Positions 46,633 through 58,675 of a DNA stretch of 64,000 bases are shown here, one piece after another. Origin of the DNA: Cyanophora paradoxa (Eukaryota; Glaucocystophyceae; Cyanophorales; Cyanophoraceae); the NCBI GenBank assembly GCA_004431415.1, contig QPMI01000615.1, positions 161,542-225,541 on the forward strand, in the 5' to 3' direction. How positions within the stretch are numbered: the first letter of the stretch is position 1; each line of letters opens with the position of its first letter. The position numbers were made by a program, and so were the translations under genes. A model generated the notes under the pieces. The model was not told the DNA's origin, did not search any database, and saw only the letters and a list, made by a program, of their open reading frames with translations.

Positions 46633-47344
46633 GTGCTGGCGGCGCAGGAGGCGGCGGGCACCGTGGTGGCCATCGCGGCGGTGGCAGGGGCGGCTACCAG
46701 AGCGGCGGTGGAGGCGGCGGCCAAGGCGGGACGGGATCTAACGCCACCCTCCTCGGCAATCCCGCCCCGATGCAGCGCCCGACTGGCCCCGTTGTTGACG
46801 CGCCGTCTTCGCGCCCGACTGGCCCCGTTGTTGACGCGCCGTCTTCGCGCCCGGCTGGCCCCGTCACTGACGCGCTGCCTTCGCGCCCGACTGGCTCCGT
46901 TGCTGACGCGCCGTCTCCGCGCCCGACCGGCCCATCGCTAACGCGCCGCCCCCGAACCCTCGCCCGACTGACCACGGAGACGCCGTGCAGTCCGGTGGTC
47001 CTGACTCGGGCCGGGAGACTGAGGCTACGACGGACAGCCTGGCCATGGTACCGATCGCTCCGGTGCAAACTGTCCCGATCACGCCGACGCAGCCCTCGCA
47101 TCGGACATCGCGCACTTCGTTCGGGACGTCAACGCCACGACGGCGACGCAGCCGGTAACGTCGGCGGCGGAGAGGACGGCCCCCGTCCCCGTCGCCATCC
47201 CCGTCGCTGAACCCGCGTCGCCGTCCCCTCGTCGACTCACGCGACCGGCCCGTCGTCGCCGGCCCGTCTGACTTGTCGACAGAGATGGAAACGGGAAGCC
47301 GTACTGCGGCCGAGTCCCGTGTTCCAATTCGGTGTGCGCAGCCC
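46633..47344 (+). repeat. 716-bp gag segment, second copy (712 bp)
   Basis: Repeats 34033-34748. Beyond 47344 the sequence runs on into the rest of the retroelement (CCCGGCGGGGCGTC), whereas the first copy runs into the foldback element. The second copy is therefore the one in continuity with pol. Confidence 0.9.
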
Positions 47345-50300
47345 GGCGGGGCGTCACTGCCGGCAGTATCCGCGACCTCATCAACGCTGGCCTCCGCCGG
47401 CACGACCACACTCGCATGTCCGCCGCCTTGGCTCCCGTCACGTCCAAGAAAACCCCGCTCTTCACTCGAAACTTTGGCCGTATGCACCGCCCGCGCCCGA
47501 ACGCCATCAATCCCGTCGCCCGCGTCGCAGTCACGAGGTCGCTCACCTTCGCGGCCGCCCCCTCGGCGAAGAGCACGAACTCCGACGCTGACTCTGTGCG
47601 GGAGCCGAAGACCCGGACGTACTGCGCCCTGGGGGACCCCGTCACAGAGTCGCCGATGGACACTGCACTCGGCCCGCTAACCTCCAAATCGAGCACCGAC
47701 TCCCCCGCAGCCACCTCGCAGCAGGAGGGGAACGTCTCGAAGGAAGTGGGCGGCCGACCCCGAACTACAAGGCCCGCCCGCCAAGATGCCCGAAATCGAC
47801 TCGCTACCGGCGGTCGAGGGCTGCGAGTCCTTGGTACCCCTTTGCACTGACTGGCTCGACAACGTTGCTTACAACATGCACACTCGCCGTGTTAACAACC
47901 GCATGCACGTCGACGGCATCCAGTGCACTGACTGGCTTCGTGATGGCATCCCTTCGAGCGACCAGCGCCAGATCCACGCGCGTACCATCCTTTACTGCCC
48001 CGCCCTCCAGATGCTCACGACGTACCTCGAGCCGAAGGGCCCCGGTGTCTGCTGGGCTCGCGTCCGCAACGCTATCGATGCGGAAGGCGACTCGGAGGAG
48101 GCGCGCGCGCACCGCTTCCCCAAGCCCCACGACAACATGTACCCCGTCTTCACGCAGGCCTCCAATTACCGTACCGCGGTATTCACGGAGGATGCGCACA
48201 TGCCTCGCCGTCGGACCTGTCTTTCGCCAACGAGACGTGTGCTGACTGCCACCCCCATGTCGTCGGCCGCCAGGAGAATGGTACCCTTGTTGCCCGCCCC
48301 ATTCCCTCGGCACACCGTCGTGACGCGCCCAATGACGGACTTCGTACTGCTCACTCCGCGCTCATCGCTGCGCTTGAAAGCCTCCCTACGTCGCACCCCG
48401 TTCGTGACCCGACCAGGGAGATGGAGTTCTTTGTGATCGCCCGCGACATCTCCGGACACGCGAAGAACGGGCGGTTCCCGATCCCGCCGGCGCTCGACGT
48501 GAACCCCGGCATCCCGTGCGCTGACGGCACTCACGCTCACCACAGCCACCCGCATTGGCACTTGCTGGCGACCCGCCGCTCATCAACCCGAAAGGCCACA
48601 GTGAGCACAAGCGTCTGAATGCGGCCGTCACACGCATCATTGCAGACACGGCCACTGAGGATGACGTGACAACGTTGCGCACGTGGATCGCAATCGCCCG
48701 TGAGACGACGACTATCGCGGCAATTAACACTAACATCTCGAACACCAACGAGCAGCTTCGCCGGCCTACCGGGGCGCTGAGGGCGAGCAGCTGTTACACT
48801 TGGTTGAAATGGCAGCGATGGCCATCACGAACACGGGCGCCCCGCCGCCTCGCACGCGGCAGGCTGCGGCCAACCACGTCACGAGTGTACTGCGTAAGGA
48901 GCTCGAGGCATTCGATGTTGACACTACGGTTCAGGCAATCGTCAACGCTCTGTGCGCCCGTCGTGTCTTCACTTTCACCGACGGCGCCATGGACACAACC
49001 GACGCGCCGCCTGCACCTACGACAACGCTGACGCTCCCAGGAGCTGCTGTCGTCGAGTCCCTCCTGAACCGTGTCAAGACGTCCTTCACCGACGCGCAGA
49101 ACCGCAGCCCAACATTCATGCGCCCCAACCGACGAACGGCCGCTGTCAATTACGTTGAGAGCACACTCCGCACGTACCTCCGTGGCTACGACGTCGAGTC
49201 TACGATCCTACTTCTCGTCTACATTCTCGAGCGCGAGGGTGAGCTACGGTTCGCCTCAGGCCCTGACGCGACTTCGGCAAAGGCTGCTGACGCCTACTCT
49301 CGTTTCGTCGCGGCAAACGCTCCGACCGACCCCGTCGCCGGACCCAGCTCTGTCGCGACGGCAGAGGGCCTCGCCCCTGAGGACAAGACGCCAATCGTCC
49401 CGCCGACCACGCCCACTCCACCCGCGCCCGCCGTACTGCGGCCCAAGGCGTCGGAGGACAGGGCTGACAATGACCCCATCAACCGCAACCGGAAGTTGCG
49501 CGAGATGCTGATGGACATTGCGGAAGACTCGATCACGCTCATCGCTCGTCGCCACCAGGCAGCGGGGAGGTATGAGCGCGAGGGTGGAGACCGCGTCTTC
49601 GCCTCTCGCACGGTCGAGAAGATCATGGTCAGTGTTGGGGGACAGCAAATTCTTCTCTTCCTGTCGCCAGTCGACATGCCTGCACCGTGCCACACGTGCA
49701 GCATCGGCCCGATGGCTCACCCGTCATCGTGAACCACCGGCTCCGTGCATCAGTGATCAGCATTGCGCACCGCTACTACGAGTACATCGACTCGACCACG
49801 GGCAACACGGTGACAATGACTAACGTCGAGCTTCAGGAGCACTGCCGCCTCTGCACAACGCCGCCGTACATGGAGTTCGTCCGCAATTGCCCCGTACCGT
49901 CGCCAACCTCACGCCAGCGCACGCCGTACCCGAGTACTCTGCGACCTGACGATGCACCGGCGGACATCACGCTCGACGCTCTGTACGGAGTGACGATGGA
50001 AATGAAGACGCTCTTCCTGCGGATTATCGGTCTGTTAATGGATATCACCCACAGGGAACGACGTCTTTGACGGGAACGACGACTGGCCTCGGGTCGCTGA
50101 CATCTTCCTTAACGTCGACGTCAGCCCCTTCACCGTCCGCGCCAGCACCTCCGGCCTGGCGTTCGCGACGCGAGTACTGGACCGATAGGCACTCGGCCAA
50201 TCATTCTCGCCCCGGGAGTTGTCAACACCTCTGGGCAGGACACGTCCCGACTCGCGCGAACGACTGTGAACGCGTCGCTTCCCGTCTGCTTGTCGGCACC

Positions 50301-51464
50301 GGCGTTCTACCATGCTCACGCGTTAATGCACCCCGTCGATGAGCCGAACACGCGCCTCGGCCCGACACCAACTGATCTTCCGCCCTACCCGGTGCCTGAG
50401 ACCACGGTCGCTGCAGCTGGGGGAGTGAGCCGCAAGTTGGCGTCGATTTACGTCGCTGCCGTTCTACACGACTGGCCGGCTCGACAGCGGGACAAGATTA
50501 AGCCGCATCTCACTCTCCGAACCAACGACGTCGACATGGAGTACTTGCGACTCGCCGCCGAGAACGCGCGACTTCGGGACCCGACGCAGTTTTCGGCGAG
50601 GTACCTCGAAGTCCACAACGTGTTGACAGACATCCTTCGTCGCCGCACGCCTGGAACGCCGTCCCCGACCACTCCGCCGACAAGCACGCGCAGCTGCTGG
50701 CCGACGAACAGCTCGCACGTGAACTGCAGGCTCGCCTCGACGCCGAAGCTGCCAAGGGAGAGGACCCGGTGCAGGCCGCGGCGCAAGCCCCCTACTTGCA
50801 GGCTGCAATCGGTGGTATTGCTCGTGGCCGCACCATGGACGCCCGTCGCCGTACTGCGGCAGCACAGGCTCCACCGCGCCAATCGGCGAGGCACGGGGGA
50901 ACGGTCAGGGGCCGCGGCCGCGCGCTCCCGATTCATACCAGCCGGCCCCAGACCCCGGGCAACCCTCACTACCACGACGACGACATGACGTGCCCAACGG
51001 CACCGGTGACACCGCCGACCGACGCCCGGAGCCCCCGGCCCCGCGGAACGACCCACCCCCTGCGCCCGAGGTGACGGCCTCGTCGACGGACACTCCGGAC
51101 GCCCAGCCCGTTGCACCCGCGACGACGACTCCGGACGCCCAGCCCGTTGCACCCGTGACGACGACTCCGGTGACCCCGACGCCCGCTCTCGAGACGCCGG
51201 TCTCGTCGACGGCCGCTCGAGATGCTTCGCCCATCGCACCGGCGATGGCGACCTCGCTGACGACCCCGCACAGCGTCCCGTCCCCCACGGCCGTGGCTGC
51301 GGTCTCGACGGCCCCGTCGCCTGCGCCTGAGCTACTGGCCCCGTCCGACGCCCCGCCAGCCCGGCCACGACTGTGACGGCGGCCCCGCCGCAGAGCCCGG
51401 CCCAACCCCCGATGCTGCCGATCCCGTCACTTCACCCGACTACACTGCACCGACCGACGCGTCG
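47345..51464 (+). CDS. Retroelement polyprotein, unrecognised region 1 (several frameshifts)
   Basis: Coding potential continues on the plus strand with no convincing gap, but the open frame changes at about 47760, 48212, 48560, 48790, 49690, 50055, 50180, 50690, 50980 and 51380. Readable stretches include SLVPLCTDWLDNVAYNMHTR, FANETCADCHPHVVG, VTRIIADTATEDDVTTLRTW, ANHVTSVLRKELEAFDVDTT, YVESTLRTYLRGYDVESTIL and VELQEHCRLCTTPPYMEF. From about 51000 to 51460 it is a Pro/Thr/Ala linker with a repeat of TTTPDAQPVAP. Two related segments (HVTSVLRKELEAFDVDTTVQ and YVESTLRTYLRGYDVESTIL) look like a duplicated helical domain. I recognise no family. Confidence 0.55.
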
Positions 51465-53477
51465 ATGCCTGACTCGACGACTGCCGACTCGTCGGGCACT
51501 GAGAGGACCGAGGACGTGCCCATGGGCGACCCGCGCGTTTCGAGGGGAATCATCGTCGACACGCCGACCTTGCCGAGCCCTCACGACGACCGTGACAGTC
51601 CTCCTGACACCGACGAAGACACGTCCAGCGACTCGGAGCCCGAGATCAAGGACGTGGCCGCCGACCTTGGACACCGCCACGCCTGGACGATCCTTCGCCT
51701 CAAGCCCGTGGTGCACAACCAGCTGCGTGCGTACCTGGACACGCCGCGACGCTTCATGGTCACAACGACGACGACGGATTGGCGCAAGACCCCTGAGACG
51801 CCGACCCTCTTCGCCGCCAGCGAGCTCACGAGCTGCATGCACCTCGCAGCTGCCCGCAGCAACACGCCTACTGGGCAACCGTTGCTGGGTACTCGCCCGA
51901 GTGACCAGGCTCACTACCTCCTTCAACATCTGACCGAATTCCGCTCCGTCATCCACGTCATCATGCGCCTCGCGCGGGCTCAGCCCTTCGCGCCTGGGGA
52001 GACGGCGACCACGTGGCCTCACCCGAACGACCCGCTCGCCGATGTCCTCGGACGGCCAGAGATGCTGGAGCTGTTTGGTTTGACACCGACAGAGTTCACT
52101 CTTGTACACCAGTCCAAGACTCCAGTCGTACCGTGCATCCTTCAGGTGGCTGTCAACCTTGCCCGCAATCTCCGGACGCTGCACTACGACGTGGAGATGA
52201 CGGAGAGCGATGAACGGTTCTTGAACTTCGACAAGATCACGAACACGGCGACGCGCCTTGCAACAATCAGGCAACTGGTCCAAACTGTCAAGTTCACGGC
52301 CCCGCTCACAGGACCTGACGACATCTATCTGTCTACGCTTCGACACGGTTCACCGCCGCCCGACATCGCCTTGTCGATGCGTTCGACGGCCCTGGCGCGG
52401 GCGTGGGACATCGCTGCATACTTCGACCATTACAAGTGGGACGAGACGCGCGACCGCTACGGGGATAGCCGATTTGCTCACCTCTACGACGTTCGTGACC
52501 CAGCACCGAGCTCCGACCGTCCATGGCCGACGAGTCACGCGCCGTTGCTGTCAATGCTCACCGAGCAAGTCGAGAACGTACTCCGCCTCGTCAACATCAC
52601 AGCCGACGTCGAGGGCCCCGGCAACTTCCTGCGCCGTTACTACACGTCCCGTTTCAACCCGAAATCCGACGCGAACCCGGCTACGAACCAGCGGGCGACC
52701 GCCGAGCTCGCGGAGGAGATCCGGCTGAACAGCCAGTTAGCAGTGGTCGCGGCACGCGATGTCCATCGTCTGCGCACGCCCCCCGTCAGCGAGTCCGACC
52801 TACACCACTGTCTTCGGCACGGACTGTCCCGTCACCGCTCCGGCGTCCTCCCCTCAAATTTCACGAACGTCGTCGCCGCGTCTGTCACGGAGACGACTGC
52901 GCTGGCAAGGCTCGCCGAGCTACATGACACCACCGTTGTCGCGATGTCAATCACTACGTTCATGCACAAGCGTCAACTCGCCAAGAAGGGCAAACCGATC
53001 CGTCTCGAATCGCGACTGCACGCCCCCGTCTTCACCCCGAAGCAGCCCGAGCCAGCTGTCGAGCTCTATTACAACTCTGACCGTTACATAATGGTGCACC
53101 CTGAAGAGGCGGCGCTCCTGGCGTGCAAAACTGCGTGGCGCTCCCATATCCTCCAGCTGACTCTCGAGGCCATGCGTCGCGCGTACAAGCTCGAGACGGA
53201 GTCAAGCACTCGTACTGCGAGCAAGCTTGCTTTCGGCCTCGTCGCTCGACTCGACACTGCACTTAGCAAGGCTACGACCACCCAGCGCTTGGCGGTAACA
53301 CGGGCCTTCCTCCTGGACGCCGAGCATCGATTGAATCTGTTCTACTGCATGCTTTACCCGCGCTACCGCGATCACCTACTCCCTGTCCTCCCCAGTCCGA
53401 TGGTACCCGTCACCGACCCTCTCGCCGTCCCGGTCCCACGGCCCCTGAGCGCGACGTTGACGAGTACGGATACCTGA
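51465..53477 (+). CDS. Retroelement polyprotein, unrecognised region 2 (670-codon open frame)
   Basis: The longest uninterrupted frame of the element. An acidic Ser/Asp-rich first 70 residues (DTDEDTSSDSEPEIKD) is followed by a mostly helical protein (HAWTILRLKPVVHNQLRAYL, ATIRQLVQTVKFTAP, LLSMLTEQVENVLRLVNI, MRRAYKLETESSTRTASKLA). The first Met need not be a start, since coding sequence runs in from upstream. No catalytic motif or known domain is visible. It lies between gag and protease, where most Ty3/gypsy elements have nothing, so a structural (second capsid-like) role is one guess without support. Near 53440 the coding sequence changes to the frame reading DEYGYLTQWTSDGIDILPRV. Confidence 0.65.
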   Translation: MPDSTTADSSGTERTEDVPMGDPRVSRGIIVDTPTLPSPHDDRDSPPDTDEDTSSDSEPEIKDVAADLGHRHAWTILRLKPVVHNQLRAYLDTPRRFMVTTTTTDWRKTPETPTLFAASELTSCMHLAAARSNTPTGQPLLGTRPSDQAHYLLQHLTEFRSVIHVIMRLARAQPFAPGETATTWPHPNDPLADVLGRPEMLELFGLTPTEFTLVHQSKTPVVPCILQVAVNLARNLRTLHYDVEMTESDERFLNFDKITNTATRLATIRQLVQTVKFTAPLTGPDDIYLSTLRHGSPPPDIALSMRSTALARAWDIAAYFDHYKWDETRDRYGDSRFAHLYDVRDPAPSSDRPWPTSHAPLLSMLTEQVENVLRLVNITADVEGPGNFLRRYYTSRFNPKSDANPATNQRATAELAEEIRLNSQLAVVAARDVHRLRTPPVSESDLHHCLRHGLSRHRSGVLPSNFTNVVAASVTETTALARLAELHDTTVVAMSITTFMHKRQLAKKGKPIRLESRLHAPVFTPKQPEPAVELYYNSDRYIMVHPEEAALLACKTAWRSHILQLTLEAMRRAYKLETESSTRTASKLAFGLVARLDTALSKATTTQRLAVTRAFLLDAEHRLNLFYCMLYPRYRDHLLPVLPSPMVPVTDPLAVPVPRPLSATLTSTDT

Positions 53478-56400
53478 CACAGTGGACGTCGGACGGCATC
53501 GACATCTTGCCTCGCGTTCCTGACTGGGATTCCCTCGTTGGACTTGTCGACGACATGAGCAAGGACACTTTCTGGAACTCCAACACGTACTTCGGGCTTC
53601 GCGCCCGCGCTATGGTCTACGGAACAGAGCGCAAGCGCCCCCGCGAGAAGCGACCGAATGACGAGAAGTTGCAGAAGAAGGAGCGCAAGGCCGCCCGGCT
53701 CACTCCCGAGGAGGTCGACTCCATCATCTCCAGAATTTTGAGCGAACTCCACACTGTTCCTTTCAAGGAGGTGCTACTCTCGGAGAACGCTGACATTCCT
53801 GACGTCTATTTCTGGGCCTTCCTCAACGAGGAATGGGCGAAGGGCTTCACGGTCGTCGACGGCGCTGGCTACCAGCACGGAGTGTGGCCGGATCTGAGCG
53901 GCGTGATGGTCCGACGGGAACCGCGACCTGATTCGACGGAGAACGAGCGCGACACGTTCTATGCGGGTTTTGGACGGCGCAACAATCACATCAACGGGGA
54001 ATTATTCGCCCAAACGATCAACGACTGGTACCCAATCCGTCTCCACAATCCTCGCCCCCACTCCCGTACGGCATGCGCACATACAGCCCGAGGAGACGCG
54101 AGCTGGAGGTGACTTCCTACCTCTGGATACTGATCCGGGACGGGATACCTCCTATCACATCTTCATGACACCGCTTCTCTTCACGAACACGGACTTCCTG
54201 GCCACAGCGTACTGCAAAACGATCCAGGAACATGGGCGACACGCGCCCCACATCTTCGCCGTCGCGGCTCACATCCTCGGAGGCCAGCCCCGTTCGGACA
54301 GACGGCTGATCTGACCGAGGAGCTCACTGTGGAGGACGGGCACAGACCGGAGGAGCTCCCGGAGCCGCCGCGGTCGAAGAGCTGGAGGGAATCCCGACTC
54401 GGGACCCACCCCAGTTCATCCCGCCACCACGACAAAGAAGTACATGCACGTCCTAGTGAGGTCCACATGCCATACGTGCTACTCGGCGACTCTGGTCTCG
54501 AGGCATTTCTCCGGCGCGTCCCGTACATGCGCCCATTCCTCATGAAGATGCACGTACGCTGGTCGAACTTCTCGCGAGCACTCAGTCGTGTCCTACGCTA
54601 CGGCGTCGGCCCGGCACCTACCCGTACCGCGCCGGTGCTCCCGGCCATGGCGAACTCAGCCAGCACAACCGCGCGGGCCTGCCCTTCCGATCGTTCCTGA
54701 TCACGGCCGCCGACGAGTTCCACCCGGCCAACAAGTATGCCGACTACTTCGACTGCATCTACGACGAGGACAACACGCGCACCTCCGTGACTCCGCTTCA
54801 CGTCAAGATGTCGAACGATGCTTCTACGAGATTGCCATGCCCGACGACCTCAACGCGCCGCCCATGACTCTTACGCCGGCCAATGCTGACCTGTGCGGCC
54901 CTCGAATCGTCCGATTCACGCACGTTGCACCGGCCGGACCCAGCCGCGGTGCCCCCAACACGATCCAGAACCGCTCGCACATCACTATCTTCGACGCGAA
55001 CAACCGGAACACCTGGCAGCAGATCATCGCGGGCACGAGGAAACCCCCAAACGAGGCGGCGGGGCCGCACCCGTGCGGCCCCGACCCCAAGTACTTCCCG
55101 GTGTCCGTCAATGACTACACTGGCCCTGGGGGCGTCGTCGTGTCTCTGCGTCGTCGCGGGCCCACGGGCACCGCGCCTGCAACGCCCCCGTCGTCCACCA
55201 GGTCCTGGGGTTCCCGCTTTCGGTACACACTTGGGTGTACGGAATCGCAGCGTACCTGGCGGCGGCAGTCAAGCTGCACGGTGCCTTGTCGTTCTTCCTC
55301 GAGCCCCTACCGGGGGAACTCGGGAACATCATCATCGACTACGTTCGTAGCCACGAGGATGAGCTGCACTTCCGCTTCACGGCTTCAGGCGAAGTGGCGC
55401 GCAGTGCCAAACTCGACAAATGGTACGAGGTCGAGTACCCTGACTGCGAACGCGTCGACCCGGCACATTTAATCACAGCCTTCGAATCCCTACTGCACAA
55501 GGCAACCAACGACTGGTTGGCGGTCCAGATCAAGCACGAGACACCCCCGGCGGCTCGCGAAGATGTCGACATGGATCGAAACCACTGCTGGCCCGTAGCA
55601 TTCCGACTCCCGGATGGAGTCATCAACGCACTCAACGCCCAAGTCCGGGGCGCTGACTTCGATCCCACGAACGATCCGTCACACCCGCATCGTCCCAGTG
55701 TCTATGACGTCAACGCGAGCGCAGTGCGCAACGCTATTATGGATTTCGAACAGCGATACGCCGACATACACGAGCAATTCCGTCACGCCGAATATGGCAA
55801 CTTCACATTCGATCCATTCTACAATGAATTCGGCGCCGCCATCTTCAGTCGCGAACCGCAGGCGCGGGCGCTACTCCACGGTTGGTTGGAACAATTCGTT
55901 TACAATCACGCCACCGTCGACGCGGCGACGAGGCGGCCCATCACGTTCACTAGCCGCGAAGCCTACCGGGCGGTACAGATCGTCGACGTCCTCCCCTGCG
56001 TCACTCCCTGGGCGATCCGGACAACGACAGCCTCCTTCGTCAGATCCCCACATTTACATTGGTCACGGCCCCACGGCGCGCCCGTCGACCCGTACGAAGG
56101 CCGCACGCGCTTCACTAACATCATGAACTACATCACTACGACGAAGGCAGAGGAGTCGCGCGCGTACATTGGGACCCGCGCCTCGACGGCAAGATCAAGC
56201 TCGTGGGCACGGACGAGTACATTCGTCGGAACCCTGGGATTGCGCGCAAGCCCTTTGTCCGACCCTTCGTCGTCTGGTCGACCGACTTCAAGGATCTGCG
56301 CACCAACGAGCCGACGGGACTGGCACGCTTCGGTCACATCCAGGGTGTTGTCTTCAAGCCATCTGGCAGTAACAGGCCTCCGCGTCGTAGTCCTACGGGG

Positions 56401-57576
56401 ACCGAGACGACGGGAACCTCTGACGGCGACGACTCCAGCTCGGACAGTGGTGGCTCCACCGCCGAGTCCGTAGCTCCATCGGAGACCCCGTCGGCCGGGA
56501 CGCCGAGCCTAGCCTCGCGCGTGCAGTCGTCCGCGTTCGCCCCCCACGGCCTCCTTGGACCGCTCACACGGCAGCACACGTACACGATCGCATACAACGA
56601 CCTCACTAATCCCAGGACGTCGACGGATCTCACGATGGGCTGCTGGCTCCTCTACTCTGGACGGGACCGGACTACGAGCGGATCACGTCCGCGCGACACC
56701 GTGCCTTCGAGGACCCTGAATTCGCTGCCAGTTATCACTTGTACGACTGGTCGCCGCTTCAGCGGTCTCACCAACTCAACGCCCACGCAATCCTGGAGAC
56801 GCTCCACGAGATCGAGAACTTTCGGTGGATTTCACAACCTCTCAGGGCCTGTCAGCCGACCTCGCTTTCACTCGCGCCTTGTTCACTCGGGCGGCCTTCA
56901 TCCTCAATTCAATCGGCCTCGCGGCGTGGGACGTGGTCCTCCACAATGACTTCCGTAGTCATGACGCTCAACGGACACGTTTCTACGAGCGGCACGTACT
57001 CCAACGCGACACGCGCCTCCGCCACGCTTGGCCCCAACTCGTCAAATATCTCCGGGCGTCTCTCTCGCGCCACCGCGAAGCCATCCCGTTCCGATCCCCC
57101 GGAGAGCCTGGCTACCGGCCGGCTGAACGACGGGATGGCGCAGCGGGGACCGAAGTTGACGCGATCAACGAGATTCACTATGGCTGGCCCAGCAACCGCC
57201 ACCTCAACAAGCTCGCAAACGCCGACTGCAAGCCCATCCTTGGCGTCGGATACTTTTCAGCCACAATGCGCAATCACCGGCCCCGCTGCGTCTGTCGGCA
57301 GCTCCCTGCAGGGCACGCCCATTCGCCGCGACGGACGTCCTCATGAACGTGCACAGGCGGACAACCACGCGGAAGCGACTCGCCTCAAGCGGACGGCACC
57401 GCTCCCGCCAGCCAGCGTCATCTCCGGTTCGACACCGTGCACACCGTATGAGCAGAGCTACCTCGCCTCGCTTCGCGTCTGCGCGGCACGCATGTTGGGA
57501 TTTGACGACGTCGAGGACCCCTTGACGTTCCCCTCTTCGGCGACGGCGGCCCGTCAGTACCACACCCATTGCGCGA
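53441..57576 (+). CDS. Retroelement polyprotein, unrecognised region 3 (frameshifted)
   Basis: Frames follow one another on the plus strand: 53441-54112 (DVYFWAFLNEEWAKGFTVVD, NNHINGELFAQTINDWYPI); about 54120-54800, broken; 54830-55190 (VRFTHVAPAGPS, SHITIFDANNRNTWQQIIAG); 55235-56150 (412-codon frame with FFLEPLPGELGNIIIDYV, HEDELHFRFTASGEV, AVRNAIMDFEQRYADIHEQF); 56203-56640 (RNPGIARKPFVRPFVVWSTD, a Ser/Thr/Asp linker, QHTYTIAYNDLTNPRTSTD); and about 56825-57300 (FILNSIGLAAWDVVLHNDF). No family recognised. The alternation of compact domains with Pro/Ser/Thr linkers supports one long polyprotein rather than random ORFs. Confidence 0.5.
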
Positions 57577-58002
57577 ATGACGGACACGAACCGCACGCTC
57601 AGAGAGCGCATCAACGACGGCCGAATCTGCGTCAACTTGCATATCGCCGCTATCGATCACCGACGACAAGTCCTTCAATACCTCCTCACCAAGGCATTGG
57701 TGGATACAGGAGCCGCTGCGGACGTACTCGACGGCAGTATCGCCGACAAACTGCCAGGCCTTCGCTACAGCAACGCTCCGCGCGTGCACCTCACCGGCTT
57801 TGGAACGGACATGACTGCCTATGCGCGCATCGCATTCATTGCAATTAAGGTTGGTCGGTCACAATTCCGCGGAAGGTCCTCGTCGTCGCGCCTGGTCTCA
57901 TGGGCAACACTCCAATGCTACTCGGCCTCACAACGCTGGTGCGCTCAACGCTCACATCGTGCTCGACCCAGCAAATTGGGGAATGACGATCACGTCGCCT
58001 GA
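57577..58002 (+). CDS. pro: Retropepsin-like aspartic protease
   Basis: The frame reads LTKALVDTGAAADVLDGSIA, with the catalytic D-T-G-A motif encoded at 57703-57714, preceded by hydrophobic strands as in retropepsins. A second hydrophobic-Gly stretch typical of the flap and C-terminal part is disturbed by a frame change near 57850-57900, where the neighbouring frame reads VVAPGLMGNTPMLLGLTTL. The protease would mature the Gag-Pol polyprotein. It lies directly upstream of the reverse transcriptase, as in Ty3/gypsy. Confidence 0.75.
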   Translation: MTDTNRTLRERINDGRICVNLHIAAIDHRRQVLQYLLTKALVDTGAAADVLDGSIADKLPGLRYSNAPRVHLTGFGTDMTAYARIAFIAIKVGRSQFRGRSSSSRLVSWATLQCYSASQRWCAQRSHRARPSKLGNDDHVA

Positions 58003-58675
58003 CTCCTCGGATGGCGAACGATTCCACGTCCCTTTTCGGCTGCGGGCCAGCACGACGGCGGCGTTCTGGTCCGATTGGCGAAGGACATCACTGTACGGCC
58101 GGGTGAATCGCTCGTTCGATGTTACATGCCACAAACGACTTCGAACACGACTCTCGGCGCACCGGAAGTCCTCCTCACTCCGCCACCACTCCTCCTCGAC
58201 GACGACGGCTTCGACGGAGCCGACGAAGTCGAATTCTTGGTGCCATACCAAATTCACCGCAACCCAGCACACGGCACGTTTTTCGTGCAGATCTGCAACC
58301 TCACAGGCGGCCTGTCCGCCTGCGAGCCGGAACTGTGATTGCGGAGACTGAATTCGGGACTTGGCGGAGTCCGAATTCCGTCCACACGAGAATGTCGAGA
58401 CCTACCCCAAGGGTGTTACAGCTCCTGGACACCTCAACAACAACTGACATTCCGATCTCTTCCGTAGCCGCGCAAATCTACGAGAACTTCAAGCCTGTGT
58501 CGTACCCCGACGCTCGCAACCACGGCGCTACATCTCCCGAGCCCGACGCCTCTACCCGGAGGTCTACCACCGACGACCGCCCGAACCCAACTGCAAGGAG
58601 GGCGAGGCGGCGCATGTTGGCTCCGTCGATGCTGCTGCCGACATCCCGCTATCCCACGAGGCCAGCGAGCGTCTC

